Below are positions 55,729 through 64,000 of a DNA stretch of 64,000 bases, piece by piece (position 1 is the stretch's first letter; each line of letters opens with the position of its first letter). Where the stretch lies: the NCBI GenBank assembly GCA_030762895.1, contig CM061070.1, forward strand, positions 51,597,007 to 51,661,006, read 5' to 3'. The translations under genes were made by a program, and so were the position numbers. The notes under the pieces were generated by a model. That model was not told the DNA's origin and did no database searches. It was given only the letters and a program-made list of their open reading frames with translations. The DNA comes from Sophora flavescens. Taxonomy: Eukaryota > Streptophyta > Magnoliopsida > Fabales > Fabaceae.

Positions 55729-57530
55729 AATCACCCCAAGCTTAAAACTTTGCTTGTCCTCAAGCAATTACTCAGGCCATAAGATAAATCAATCAAAGCA
55801 TGGATAGTGAACTAAGAACCCTAGAAGCTAATCCAAGTGATAGGCATATTCAATAAGCACTTAAGAGATAATCAAGTTCAAGTCCAATTAGAAGCTTAGG
55901 TTTTTTTTTCAAGTTCATGTCCTCACTGATTTGGGCACTCATCTCACCTCACTCAAGTGTTTTAGGGTTTATGACAATTCACTCCATTTCCTCAAGGAAA
56001 GTATTTTACCATAGGCTTGACTATTAACCAAATCTCCACTTTATTAATGAAAACACTTAAGAATCAAGAGGTCTTTTCCTTTGGTTGTAATGTGGCCATG
56101 GGATTTATTATTAGGTGGGAAAATCAAGGAAAGGGAATTTCAAGAAGGCTAGACAGATTATCAAACATTACAAAGTATGACACCTTCTAAAATACCTTTT
56201 GGGGGCTTTGATTTATTTTTTTCCACCTTTCTTTTCTTTTTCTTTTTTTTCTTTTCATTTCTCACTTTCTTTGTCATCCCCTTCTCCAATTTTTTTCTGT
56301 TCATTTCATTTTTATTTGTTTGGAGAAGGGGAGATTTATAGCTCAAGAGAAATATTTTCATCCCATTCTTTTTCCAACTACCATTTTGCCCTTTTTGTAA
56401 TACTTTAAAAGGTGCCATACCAAGCATTATTTATCAAAGTAATTCAAGGTACCAAGAAAAGTATTTTATCTTTAGGCTCAAAATTGGGCAACTAAGGGGT
56501 AGCATTTATCATTCAAAGCTCGGGAGGCCAGAAAAATACCTAGTGCATCAATCATATTCAAAAATGTTTTCAAAAATTTTTGTTTTGAAATGGTTTCAAG
56601 TCAAGTTCTAGAAAATACAGTCCAAGAGGAATTACAACACTCTATCACAAGAAATGGGGTAGATTTAGTGGATACCCCTTTTGGCTCAAAATCTTACATT
56701 TAGTAGTTCAAAAATCAGTGAGGTACACAAGTCTAAGGAACCACATGCTAACTATCAACTATCAAATGACTATCTCAAGAATTTTTATTTTTAGCCATAT
56801 CACAAGAATAATAAAAAATTGGGTTCAAAATTCACTATCTCAATTCATTTGGCTCCAAGTTCTCACAATCGGATGCATGTTCCAAGTGAGAGGCAATCTA
56901 AAGAATGTGATCATACCAATCTATGCCTATGTGAATGCAATATGAATGCAATAATTCAAATGCAAAAATAAATACCCCTACCCCAAGCTTGATTACTTAC
57001 ATTGTCTCCAATGTAAATAATCAAGTCGGAGAGAGGAGAAAAATGGAACAACTTACCGAGTCGGTAGCGGGTGTTGGCTCACATTCCAGTCAAAACTCGG
57101 GTGGAAATAGTATCACGTCCGTGAGGCTCATCACGGGCAGGCCGTGATCGTTTCTGGTCCTCAGGAGTTGCCCTGTCACGGCCGTGATCTACATCACGGC
57201 TAGGCCGTGATGCTCTCTGGCCTTGGCATCCTACTCATCACGCCCGTGATGGTTGTCACGACTAGGCCGTGATCCTTTCTGTGCTCTTGTTTAGTTCATC
57301 ACGGCCGTGACCACTGTCACGGCTAGGGTGTGATGGCCTCTGACTTTATCCTTTTTTTATTCTCTTCTTCTCTTTCTCAACCTGAAAACACTAGACAAAC
57401 CTATTAATGATATTTTTGCCTCTTGATCTTCTCAAATTATTCAAGAGGTTAATTCAAAAACAAAAGGAAAAAGGGAAAGAAAACTTGGGTTGCCTCCCAA
57501 GAAGCGCTTGTTTATGGTCTTAAGCTTGAC
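55729..57530 (-). other. 3' non-coding region of minus-strand Athila-like element
   Basis: Runs from protease end to 3' LTR. Holds the dyad array, a GGGGACAATGTAAG-like and AAGCTTGGGG motif near 57010-56975, T/C-rich low-complexity DNA (56210-56420), and the polypurine tract next to the LTR. At about 56425-56400 it shows the uninterrupted site into which the other copy received the 23795-25912 insertion. Confidence 0.7.
57112..57336. repeat. Dyad array, 4 units, second Athila-like element
   Basis: Four units of compact dyad (TCACGGCCGTGA best copy) plus interrupted dyad (TCACGGCTAGGCCGTGA best copy), spaced about 58 bp, matching the 22772-23110 array in position within the element. Confidence 0.88.
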
Positions 57531-57539
57531 CATACTTCC

Positions 57540-58433
57540 TTAAATCAACCGGGGTCGGCTGGGCGTAGAAGTGCTTGGAACACTTCTCTTCGAAGGAGCT
57601 CCTTCAAAAAGCCGTTTCTGCTCATACGGCCAATAATGCTTCCGCTTTGCTCTTTTCTCTCGGAGCTTCCTAGCCTTCCTTTCTTCCGGCGGAAGTTTTG
57701 TTTCCGCATGGACAGCAATTCCAACTTCACCACTGGGTGCATCTTCAACCATGCATATCTTTGGGGTTGCTTCCATGCTAAGTTCTTTCTCTACCGCTGG
57801 AGACGTTACATCAATTCTGCACACATGGCTCTCAAAAGGAGGGTTGTTACAAGAGTTAGTCAACTGAAAATTTACCCTACCTTCCTCTACATTTAGAGAG
57901 AGTTTACCATTCCTTACGTCTATTACCGCTCCAGCGGTTGCCAAGAATGGCCTTCCTAAAATGATGGGGAATTTAGAATTCCCTTTCATGTCCAATACCA
58001 GGAAGTCGGTAGGGATGAGAATTTTCCCTACCTTTACAGGAACATTCTCTAGTATGCCTAGAGGAGTCCTAGTTGAGCCATCCGCAATTTGTAAGGGGAA
58101 TTTGAATGGTCTCAACTCTTTGCTTCCCAACCTTTCCATGATAGTGAGGGACATCAAGCTCGTGCTAGCCCCTAAGTCACATAAGGCTGGGTCTATTTGC
58201 ACCTGTTCGATCGAGCAAGAGATGGAGAAACTACCTGGGTCTTTCAGTTTAGTAGGCATTTTAGTCTCTACATCTACTTGCTTTTTCCTGACCAACCTTT
58301 GTGGGAAAGGTATCGGGGGTTGGTACGGTGGTGGAGGGACATACTTCGGTTCTGGCTCTTCTTTTTCGCTTGTGTCCTCCTCCGGTTCCACCTCCATTTC
58401 AGCTACCCCCACCCCAAGCTTATCATCCCTCAA
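57540..58433 (-). CDS. Athila-like retropepsin protease region (open frame)
   Basis: A 297-codon open frame that would process gag. Acidic N-terminal linker (VEPEEDTSEKEEPEPKY, PPPPYQPPIPFPQRLV). Retropepsin domain at about residues 82-190, with the active site LCDLGASTSL and ILGRPFLATAGA. Then a tail with HVCRID, CMVEDAP and a basic end (KRAKRKHYWPYEQ). The copy at 18700 has stops in this stretch, so this is the best preserved version. Whether it starts at this Met is uncertain: the family reads gag-protease as one frame, and upstream there is a TAA at about 58491. No polymerase follows. Confidence 0.75.
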   Translation of the reverse strand: MRDDKLGVGVAEMEVEPEEDTSEKEEPEPKYVPPPPYQPPIPFPQRLVRKKQVDVETKMPTKLKDPGSFSISCSIEQVQIDPALCDLGASTSLMSLTIMERLGSKELRPFKFPLQIADGSTRTPLGILENVPVKVGKILIPTDFLVLDMKGNSKFPIILGRPFLATAGAVIDVRNGKLSLNVEEGRVNFQLTNSCNNPPFESHVCRIDVTSPAVEKELSMEATPKICMVEDAPSGEVGIAVHAETKLPPEERKARKLREKRAKRKHYWPYEQKRLFEGAPSKRSVPSTSTPSRPRLI

Positions 58434-59465
58434 GTGTATGACATTGCAATGCTCATTGGGATTTGCTTCGGGTTGCCGAGGAATGCACCCTTAGGTCTCG
58501 AGTACGTCTTTGGCTTGTTGGGCAATCTGGGTTTCTAGCATCTTGTTATGAGTTGCTAAGTTGTCTACCTTAGATGCTAGCTCCTTTATTGCTTCACTCA
58601 CTGCCCTTCCTTGTTGTCTAAACTCCTCATTCTGTTTTGTCTGAGTTTCAACAAAACTTTCAAATAAAGTCTCGAGTTTAGATCTTTGTACCTGAGGATA
58701 CCCTGTCTGCTCTCTTATTACCTTGACCCTCTTGGAACTCATGGTTGAGCGTGTTGCTGTAGTTGCCGTAGGAGAGGTAAGGGTTGTTCCTTCTTTGGTT
58801 GTAGGGATTTGGGGGAGCATAGTTGGGCAGCTTCGGGTTCGTATCATAGTAGTTGTTACAAGAGTTCACTTGTTCACCCGAAGCGCCGGATCCATGAGCG
58901 ATACCACGAGGGCATTCCATCATGTCATGTCCCTGCACTCCACAAATCTCACAAATAGTGTTAGTAGCACCTATTGCACTCACATTAGCTCTTTCAATCT
59001 TATCTAATCGTTTATTTAGTGAGTCAAATTTAGACAAAATCAGATCAATGCTACTTACTTCAAACTTACCCCCCGAAATCTTGTTCGGGTTATTACCTCT
59101 TTCGGATCCCCATTGGTGGTAGTTGGTGGCGACATTCTCGATGATGTTGAATGCCTCAGTGAGAGGCCTATTCATAAACGCTCCACCGTCTGCAGAATCT
59201 AGTGACACCTTCGAAGAGTAATCCAATCCGTTATAGAAGGTGTGCACTATTAACCACCTCTCGAGTCCGTGATGTGGGCACGACTCCAGCAGTCCCTTGT
59301 AACGATCCCAAGCTTCCGATAATGATTCTCCGTCTTTTTGGAAGAAGCCGGTGATCTGGGTTCTTATGTAGGCCATCTTGGATGGAGGGAAGAATTTCTC
59401 CAAGAACGCCTGCTCCAATTGGTCCCAAGTAGTCAAAGTGTTAGCGGGGATTTGCTTAAGCCAGG
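58434..59465 (-). pseudogene. Athila-like gag, truncated by nested insertion
   Basis: Minus-strand gag from the AWLKQ block at 59465 onwards: WDQLEQAFLEKFFPPSKMAY, GLERWLIVHTFYNGLDYSSK, RPLTEAFNIIENVATNYHQW, and the zinc knuckle CEICGVQGHDMMEC near 58950-58910. A coiled-coil linker follows (QNEEFRQQGRAVSEAI, KMLETQIAQQ). The first 252 codons are open (59436-58681). A frameshift near 58740 and a TAA near 58491 then separate it from the protease. The N-terminal part is cut off by the insertion at 59466. Confidence 0.85.
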
Positions 59466-60717
59466 TGATGAGCCTCTGTTTGACTGGTTTTATAACTAGT
59501 AAAGACCTTGGCTTTGTGCTTATTTTATATCATTTTTTACCCAAATTAGACTTGATTGTCCTTAAGTAATATTTTGAGTCTGTAAATTGTTTTTAAGTTA
59601 ATTTAGTTGATTTAGAGTTAAATAAAATACTTATTCTATTTTCTTATTTTCAGGTTAATAAAATGAATAAATCTGGAGTCTTTCGCCCCGCGAGAAGGCC
59701 ACTCGCCTCGCGACCCCGAAGCTGACTGTTCCAAGAAAATGCAAAGTCTCTGGTTCGCCCCGCGAAGAAATGGCTCGCCTCGCGAGTCATCCAACCATGA
59801 AAAGTCAGAGACGATCACGGTTTACCCGTGTTGAAGGCCACGGGCGTTACAGTTGGGAATTTGAAGAGTTCGCCTCGCGAAGATATGCTCGCCTCGCGAG
59901 AAGACCAAGAGTTGCAGACCTTTCATGTTATTCGCCTCGCGAGCAGTGCTTCGCCTCGCGAGGACTTGGATTCCAGAAACATGTATATAAGCAGTCTTAG
60001 GCAGAAATGAAGGAGGAGTCAGAATTAGCCAGTTTTGGCTAGTTTCTGAAGTTGTAATCTTTTGTTTTTATTAGTTTATTGTTTTCTTTTGTAATGGAGA
60101 ACTAGTCTCCTAGATTAATCTACTGTAATTGGTTTTTATCCATACTTGAGGTTCTTGTATTTCCTGTTTTCATTTCCTTTTCTCTTTTCAATGCCATGCT
60201 TTATATTTCTGTTTGCTTAATTCAGGAGTATATTGTGTTGTGTTGGTTTATCTCGGTGATATCATGTTCCTATATATAATCGCGTTTGCTTAATTCGCGT
60301 GTGTACGTTTCGTGTTCGCTTAGTTCACGAAGTGCTTAACCCCGTTTGCTTAATTCGGGAATAGGGACATATATCCGTAGTAGTGGTTCCGCTTGTGAGT
60401 TATTGCTACAACCGGGAGGGGATTAGAATCTGCTTAGGGCTAGGAATTTGCATGAACCGATGATAGTTGGGAAACCAAAAGCGGTAGGTTAATCGCTTAA
60501 GTTTATTTGCTACTCTCTTTAACTGCTTTGTTTTCATTGTTTTGTTTCCTTTAATTTAGTTTCCAATCTCAAAACCCCCAATTCTAACTTTTTCTAACTT
60601 TTTCTGTTAATAATAACAACACTAAAGAGTCCTTGAGAGACGATCCGAGTTGTCGCTCTATACTACATTATTTTCATAACCGCTCGTTCTTTTTGGCGCG
60701 TGGCGACAGCGCGTTCA
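59466..60717 (+). mobile_element. 5' LTR of young element
   Basis: TGATGAGCCTC…GCGCGTTCA, about 1252 bp. Eight TCGCCTCGCGA-type dyads at 59682-59963. TATA-like GTATATAAGC at about 59982. CGTTTGCTTAATTCG repeats at 60285-60355. Confidence 0.88.
59682..59963. repeat. Array of eight TCGC-n3-GCGA dyads in LTR
   Basis: Eight copies of TCGCC(T/C)CGCGA, i.e. arms TCGC/GCGA plus 3 centre bases. In several copies the flanking pair also matches (TTCGC..GCGAA at about 59755 and 59870, CTCGC..GCGAG at about 59773 and 59889). The same array restarts at 63793 in the 3' LTR. Confidence 0.9.
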
Positions 60718-60722
60718 AAAAT

Positions 60723-60740
60723 TGGCGCCGTTGCCGGGGA
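60723..60740 (+). other. Primer-binding site (tRNA-Asp type)
   Basis: TGGCGCCGTTGCCGGGGA, 5 bases after the LTR, identical to 20019-20036. Confidence 0.92.
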
Positions 60741-60843
60741 CTCTGGTTTGTTGTTATTAGCAGAAAATAATTTTTGAAAAAAAAAAAAAAACTTTTTGCT
60801 TTGCTAATTAGTTCTGTCTGCTTTGTCTGGATGTTTGATTGCC

Positions 60844-62181
60844 ATGGATAATTACATGTATGGGTATTTGCATAATGTTTATCATGAACCACCACCTTGC
60901 ATGTATTATCCTAATTTTAGTGAGCCACCACCATACTATCCTAGCCAAGTGACCACCTCTGCACCTTCCGAACCTTCACAGAGCACCTTGGATGAGATTG
61001 CTTCAATGCTACAACAAATGGAAGAGAACAATCAACGGATGGCATACAATCTTGAATTTCAACAGAGGATGGAGGCAATGGAGGCAAGTAATCGTGAAGC
61101 CCAACAGAGGGACCAAGCTGAATCTCAGAAGTTGTGGGCTCTAATTGATCAAGTTACCGCCAATTCATCTGCAATGCTAACTCCACAACCCGTTGAGGAA
61201 CATAAGGATTCACAGATGGTTATTCCTGAAAATACTCTTGATGATAATTCTGATGATGATATTTCTGTTGATGATGAATTATGTGTTGAATCCCCTGATT
61301 CTAATGATTGTTATTGTGATGGTACTGCTGCTTTGTGTATACACTGTTATGCAGGTTTATACTTGAAAGGAAACAAAGAAAATGAGGATCAGGAGGATCA
61401 AGAGGACATCTACTCCACCGTGCTTGAGGATAATGAAGAACCTGTGGAATCAGATGCATGTGTTGAGAGTGATGGGGTGGATGAATCGTGTGCAGAAAGT
61501 CCAGACAATCAGACCTTTACTAACTCAGTTTCTTTTACTACATGTACTAACTGTACCGACACTAACCTGTGTGATGTTTGTGCTGGGTTTCTTGACTCTA
61601 TTTTGCAGGGTGATAGTGAGAGTGATCTTTGTTTGTTCATAGAAGTTCCAAATATACCATCCATTGAACAGCCACCCTCCATAGAGCTCAAGCAACTTCC
61701 AGACATTCAGCCGCTTTCTGATTTAGTTTATTGTAATATATTTACTAACTATACTAACTCTAACCTTTCTGTGGTGTGTGATGAGATTTCTGCAGGTTTA
61801 ACAAGTGATGAATCCGGTAGTGCAGTGGATGAAGACCTTGCAGGAGTTGAAGCAACACCGGAGACCCCAACTTACTGTTTGTTACCTTCCCCTGAGGAGC
61901 CACCAGCTCTGGATTTTGCACCCTTGGATTTGGCACCATGGCCAGTCCAAGCGGTTGAACTCCGATTCTATTGGGAGGATTTCATTGAGAAAGAGGCCAA
62001 CCTTGACCCAAGAGGAAGTGAGAAGTCCGCCGCACTGGGTGGAGTCATCATAATTGTCAAGTGCTCACCTCCGCATCAAAGCTGCAAGTTAGGGAGGCTT
62101 GGAATGAATTTCAGTCCTTTGGCTACCATGTGGGACTTATGTTACAAGCAATGGGATCCCGGTGGAACCGCCCCTCAATGA
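60844..62181 (+). CDS. Unknown acidic protein of a non-autonomous LTR element
   Basis: 445 codons from ATG in a GCCATGG context; the frame is open a few codons upstream but without another ATG. I do not recognise the family. N-terminus is Tyr/Pro-rich (residues 1-45, EPPPCMYY, EPPPYYPSQ). Residues about 50-115 are Gln/Glu/Met-rich with a coiled-coil pattern (LQQMEENNQRM, QQRMEAMEASNREAQQRDQ). The middle is acidic with three spaced repeats: a CDGTAALCIHCYAGLYL unit, a CTNCTDTNLCDVCAGFLDS unit, and a degraded VYCNIFTNYTNSNLSVVC unit. The C-terminus is less acidic (LRFYWEDFIEKEANL, MWDLCYKQWDPGG). No signal peptide or membrane segment. Intact in a recent element, so possibly expressed; it could be a highly altered gag. 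Confidence 0.7.
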   Translation: MDNYMYGYLHNVYHEPPPCMYYPNFSEPPPYYPSQVTTSAPSEPSQSTLDEIASMLQQMEENNQRMAYNLEFQQRMEAMEASNREAQQRDQAESQKLWALIDQVTANSSAMLTPQPVEEHKDSQMVIPENTLDDNSDDDISVDDELCVESPDSNDCYCDGTAALCIHCYAGLYLKGNKENEDQEDQEDIYSTVLEDNEEPVESDACVESDGVDESCAESPDNQTFTNSVSFTTCTNCTDTNLCDVCAGFLDSILQGDSESDLCLFIEVPNIPSIEQPPSIELKQLPDIQPLSDLVYCNIFTNYTNSNLSVVCDEISAGLTSDESGSAVDEDLAGVEATPETPTYCLLPSPEEPPALDFAPLDLAPWPVQAVELRFYWEDFIEKEANLDPRGSEKSAALGGVIIIVKCSPPHQSCKLGRLGMNFSPLATMWDLCYKQWDPGGTAPQ

Positions 62182-63577
62182 GTTTTTCTTAACCCTTATC
62201 TCTTTTAATTTTCTTTTTCTTTGCTTTATTTCTGTTTTGTTTCCAATAAAGCTCCTGAATAATTTGAGAAGCTCAGGAGTTGTGTTTGAGTCTGGTAGTG
62301 ACAAGTTTATTGGATTTTATTGATTTTGCATAGATTGATTGCATGATATGTATTGACTGTTTACCCCTAGGATTTGGAAAATTTTTGAAAATTTGATCCC
62401 CATGTGATTGAAAACTGAACTTTGGGATTTTGTTATGATGGCATGATTTATGATAAGTTTGGGGTGATAGGAAGCACACACTAGGGATAGAATCTCTTTC
62501 AAATAATTTGCAAAAATGTCCATGTGAGGTTTTGAGCCTCCAACATGTTTTAAATTGTGTGAAATTCACTTTTGATTGCACTTTCCTGAACTTGATTGAA
62601 TCTCTTTTTGGTTTGCATGATTATATGTGTGTAGCAAATGATTTAGGCATTTTCTTTGTAAATAACTACTTAGCCTAAAATAACCATTCCTAATGCATGT
62701 TCCTTAGTTAGCCCCTTTGAGCCTGATGAGCCTATTGTTCTTGTTAACCTTATGTTACAAGCTAAAATCTGAAAAAAACCATGTTAACCCGATCTTAGGA
62801 TTAGGAGAGCATGGAATCTTAGTAAGAAATTTGGTTGCAAGAAATTACGTTTGGGGTGGCTACCAGGTGCAATGTGTTGTTTGGGATTGAAAAAAAAAAA
62901 AAGTGGAAAAAAAATATATAGAAAAAAAAAGAAAAGAAAAGAAAAACAGAAAAAAATAAAAGTTCAAAAATGCCAAAAAGAAATAAAAAGGTTGTAGTCA
63001 CCCAAGGCATAAAAGAAAAATGAGAAAAGGAACTTGAGTGAATTTCAAAGTGTTTCATGCTCTCTTAGTTCCGAGGGTCTTCAGCCTAGTACCTTTGTAT
63101 ATCCTACCCTTAGCCAGGCCCCATTACAACCCATAAAAGACCTTCTGATGTTGCTTGCATGTTTTCTGTGGGAATCATTTTGAGATGAAAATCAAATTTA
63201 TGGGAAGTGCTCTTAAAAGTGAAATTGAGTGAAAGCCTGACACAAACTGAGCGATTGAGTGAAACATAAAATCTCCCTTGTGAGGAAGGCAGTTGTTTGG
63301 ATTTGGTGATCTCCCTGTTGTGTGTAACTTTGACCCCCTGCTTAGATTTCTGATTGTCTGAATGATTAATTTCTCAACTGTTTGGAATAAATGAATGTGG
63401 GGATTGTTTTGTTTGAAAGGGGGGGAACATTGAAAAATATTTTGATAAAAATGCTTGAAATCTGTGTGAAAGTTAATTGAGTCCTTAAGCTTGCCATGTT
63501 TTGCCAGGTCTTGAGTCTTTTTGAGTTTTTGAGTGTAGTTTGCTTGGGGACAAGCAAAGTTTAAGTTTGGGGTATTT
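62182..63577 (+). other. 3' non-coding region of young element
   Basis: About 1.4 kb with no credible coding sequence. Contains GATAAGTTTGGGGTGATAG (62453-62471), similar to the polypurine tract by the 3' LTR, an A-rich run with AAAAGAAAAG (62888-62990), and TTGGGGACAAGCAAAG… directly before the 3' LTR. Confidence 0.7.
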
Positions 63578-64000
63578 TGATGAGCCTCTGTTTGACTGGT
63601 TTTATAACTAGTAAAGACCTAGGCTTTGTGCTTATTTTATATCATTTTTTACCCAAATTAGACTTGATTGTCCTTAAGTAATATTTTGAGTCTGTAAATT
63701 GTTTTTAAGTTAATTTAGTTGATTTAGAGTTAAATAAAATACTTATTATATTTTCTTATTTTCAGGTTAATAAAAGGAATAAATCTGGAGTCTTTCGCCC
63801 CGCGAGAAGGCCACTCGCCTCGCGACCCCGAAGCTGACTGTTCCAAGAAAATGCAAAGTCTCTGGTTCACCCCGCGAAGAAATGGCTCGCCTCGCGAGTC
63901 ATCCAACCATGAAAAGTCAGAGACGATCACGGTTTACCCGTGTTGAAGGCCACGGGCGTTACAGTTGGAAATTTGAAGAGTTCGCCTCGCGAAGATATGC
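63578..64000 (+). mobile_element. 3' LTR of young element, cut by window end
   Basis: First 423 bp of the 3' LTR. Matches 59466-59888 with 5 substitutions and no indels by direct reading. Confidence 0.92.

Larger units (their letters stand above)
54178..64000 (-). mobile_element. Athila-like LTR retrotransposon on minus strand, RT-less
   Basis: In its own orientation: gag (from 59465, N-terminus interrupted), protease (to 57540), dyad array, two polypurine-like motifs, and 3' LTR 55728-54178. Its gag is split by the nested element starting at 59466, so its gag N-terminus and 5' LTR lie past the window end. As in the copy at 18700, no RT or integrase lies between protease and LTR. Less decayed than that copy. 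Inserted in the protease gene of the gypsy element. Confidence 0.85.
59466..64000 (+). mobile_element. Young non-autonomous LTR retrotransposon with unknown ORF
   Basis: 5' LTR 59466-60717, primer-binding site 60723-60740 (tRNA-Asp type), one open frame 60844-62181, long 3' non-coding region, polypurine tract (AAGTTTGGGGTATTT), and 3' LTR from 63578 to beyond the window. The 423 bp of LTR that can be compared differ at 5 positions (about 1.2%), so it is recent. No gag, protease, RT or integrase motifs. It shares primer site, spacer length and polypurine style with the Athila-like elements, suggesting mobilisation by that group. Confidence 0.88.

Noticed and set aside
56199..56427. Low-complexity frames near a T/C-rich tract
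   Set aside because: Phe/Ser-rich or Lys-rich translations of a simple-sequence stretch in a retroelement 3' region.

Overview
This window is repeat-rich nuclear DNA from a flowering plant. It is probably a legume, because the F-box-associated (FBA) gene fragments and the gag proteins resemble legume families; that assignment is recalled, not computed. I see no intact cellular gene, tRNA, rRNA or CRISPR array. Almost everything is nested transposons, decayed transposon genes, and two broken copies of one host gene region.

Layout. 1-2270 holds F-box gene fragments in alternating orientation. 2271-8374 is a decayed Ty1/copia fragment split by a 4.3 kb hAT transposon (2338-6622). 8546-9322 is a MITE. 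9790-15600 is a pseudogene on the minus strand resembling RRP12 (an ARM-repeat rRNA-processing factor). 16583-18137 is a truncated gypsy LTR. 18700-25945 is an RT-less Athila-like element with a small LTR element (23795-25912) nested in it. 25946-28855 is a mosaic of fragments, and 28857-30815 is a third Athila-like remnant. From 30921 the first region repeats in the same orientation: F-box hairpin 30921-32810, copia 33236-34755, MITE 34954-38732 (now carrying an RTE-type LINE at 35351-38395), RRP12-like pseudogene 39182-46700, gypsy LTR 47875-50512 and gag from 50684. The gypsy element carries a solo LTR in gag (51233-53616). Its protease is cut by a minus-strand Athila-like element (about 54178 to beyond the end). 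That element's gag is in turn cut by a young non-autonomous LTR element (59466 to beyond the end) with a 445-codon open frame of unknown function.

History. The two large copies form a direct segmental duplication (A about 867-26110, B about 30921-50830), so each serves as an empty-site control for insertions in the other. The hAT at 2338 is absent from B. The LINE, a 504 bp solo LTR, a 720 bp MITE and a 456 bp MITE are absent from A. Several insertions have perfect target-site duplications that can be read directly.

Most unusual signal. Three different LTR families here carry clusters of short dyad-symmetric motifs, alternating between forms, in LTRs and 3' non-coding DNA. In two families the paired positions appear to covary. 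The RT-less Athila-like family, the 445-codon protein in the youngest element, and the F-box inverted repeats that could fold into long hairpin RNA are the other points most worth checking.
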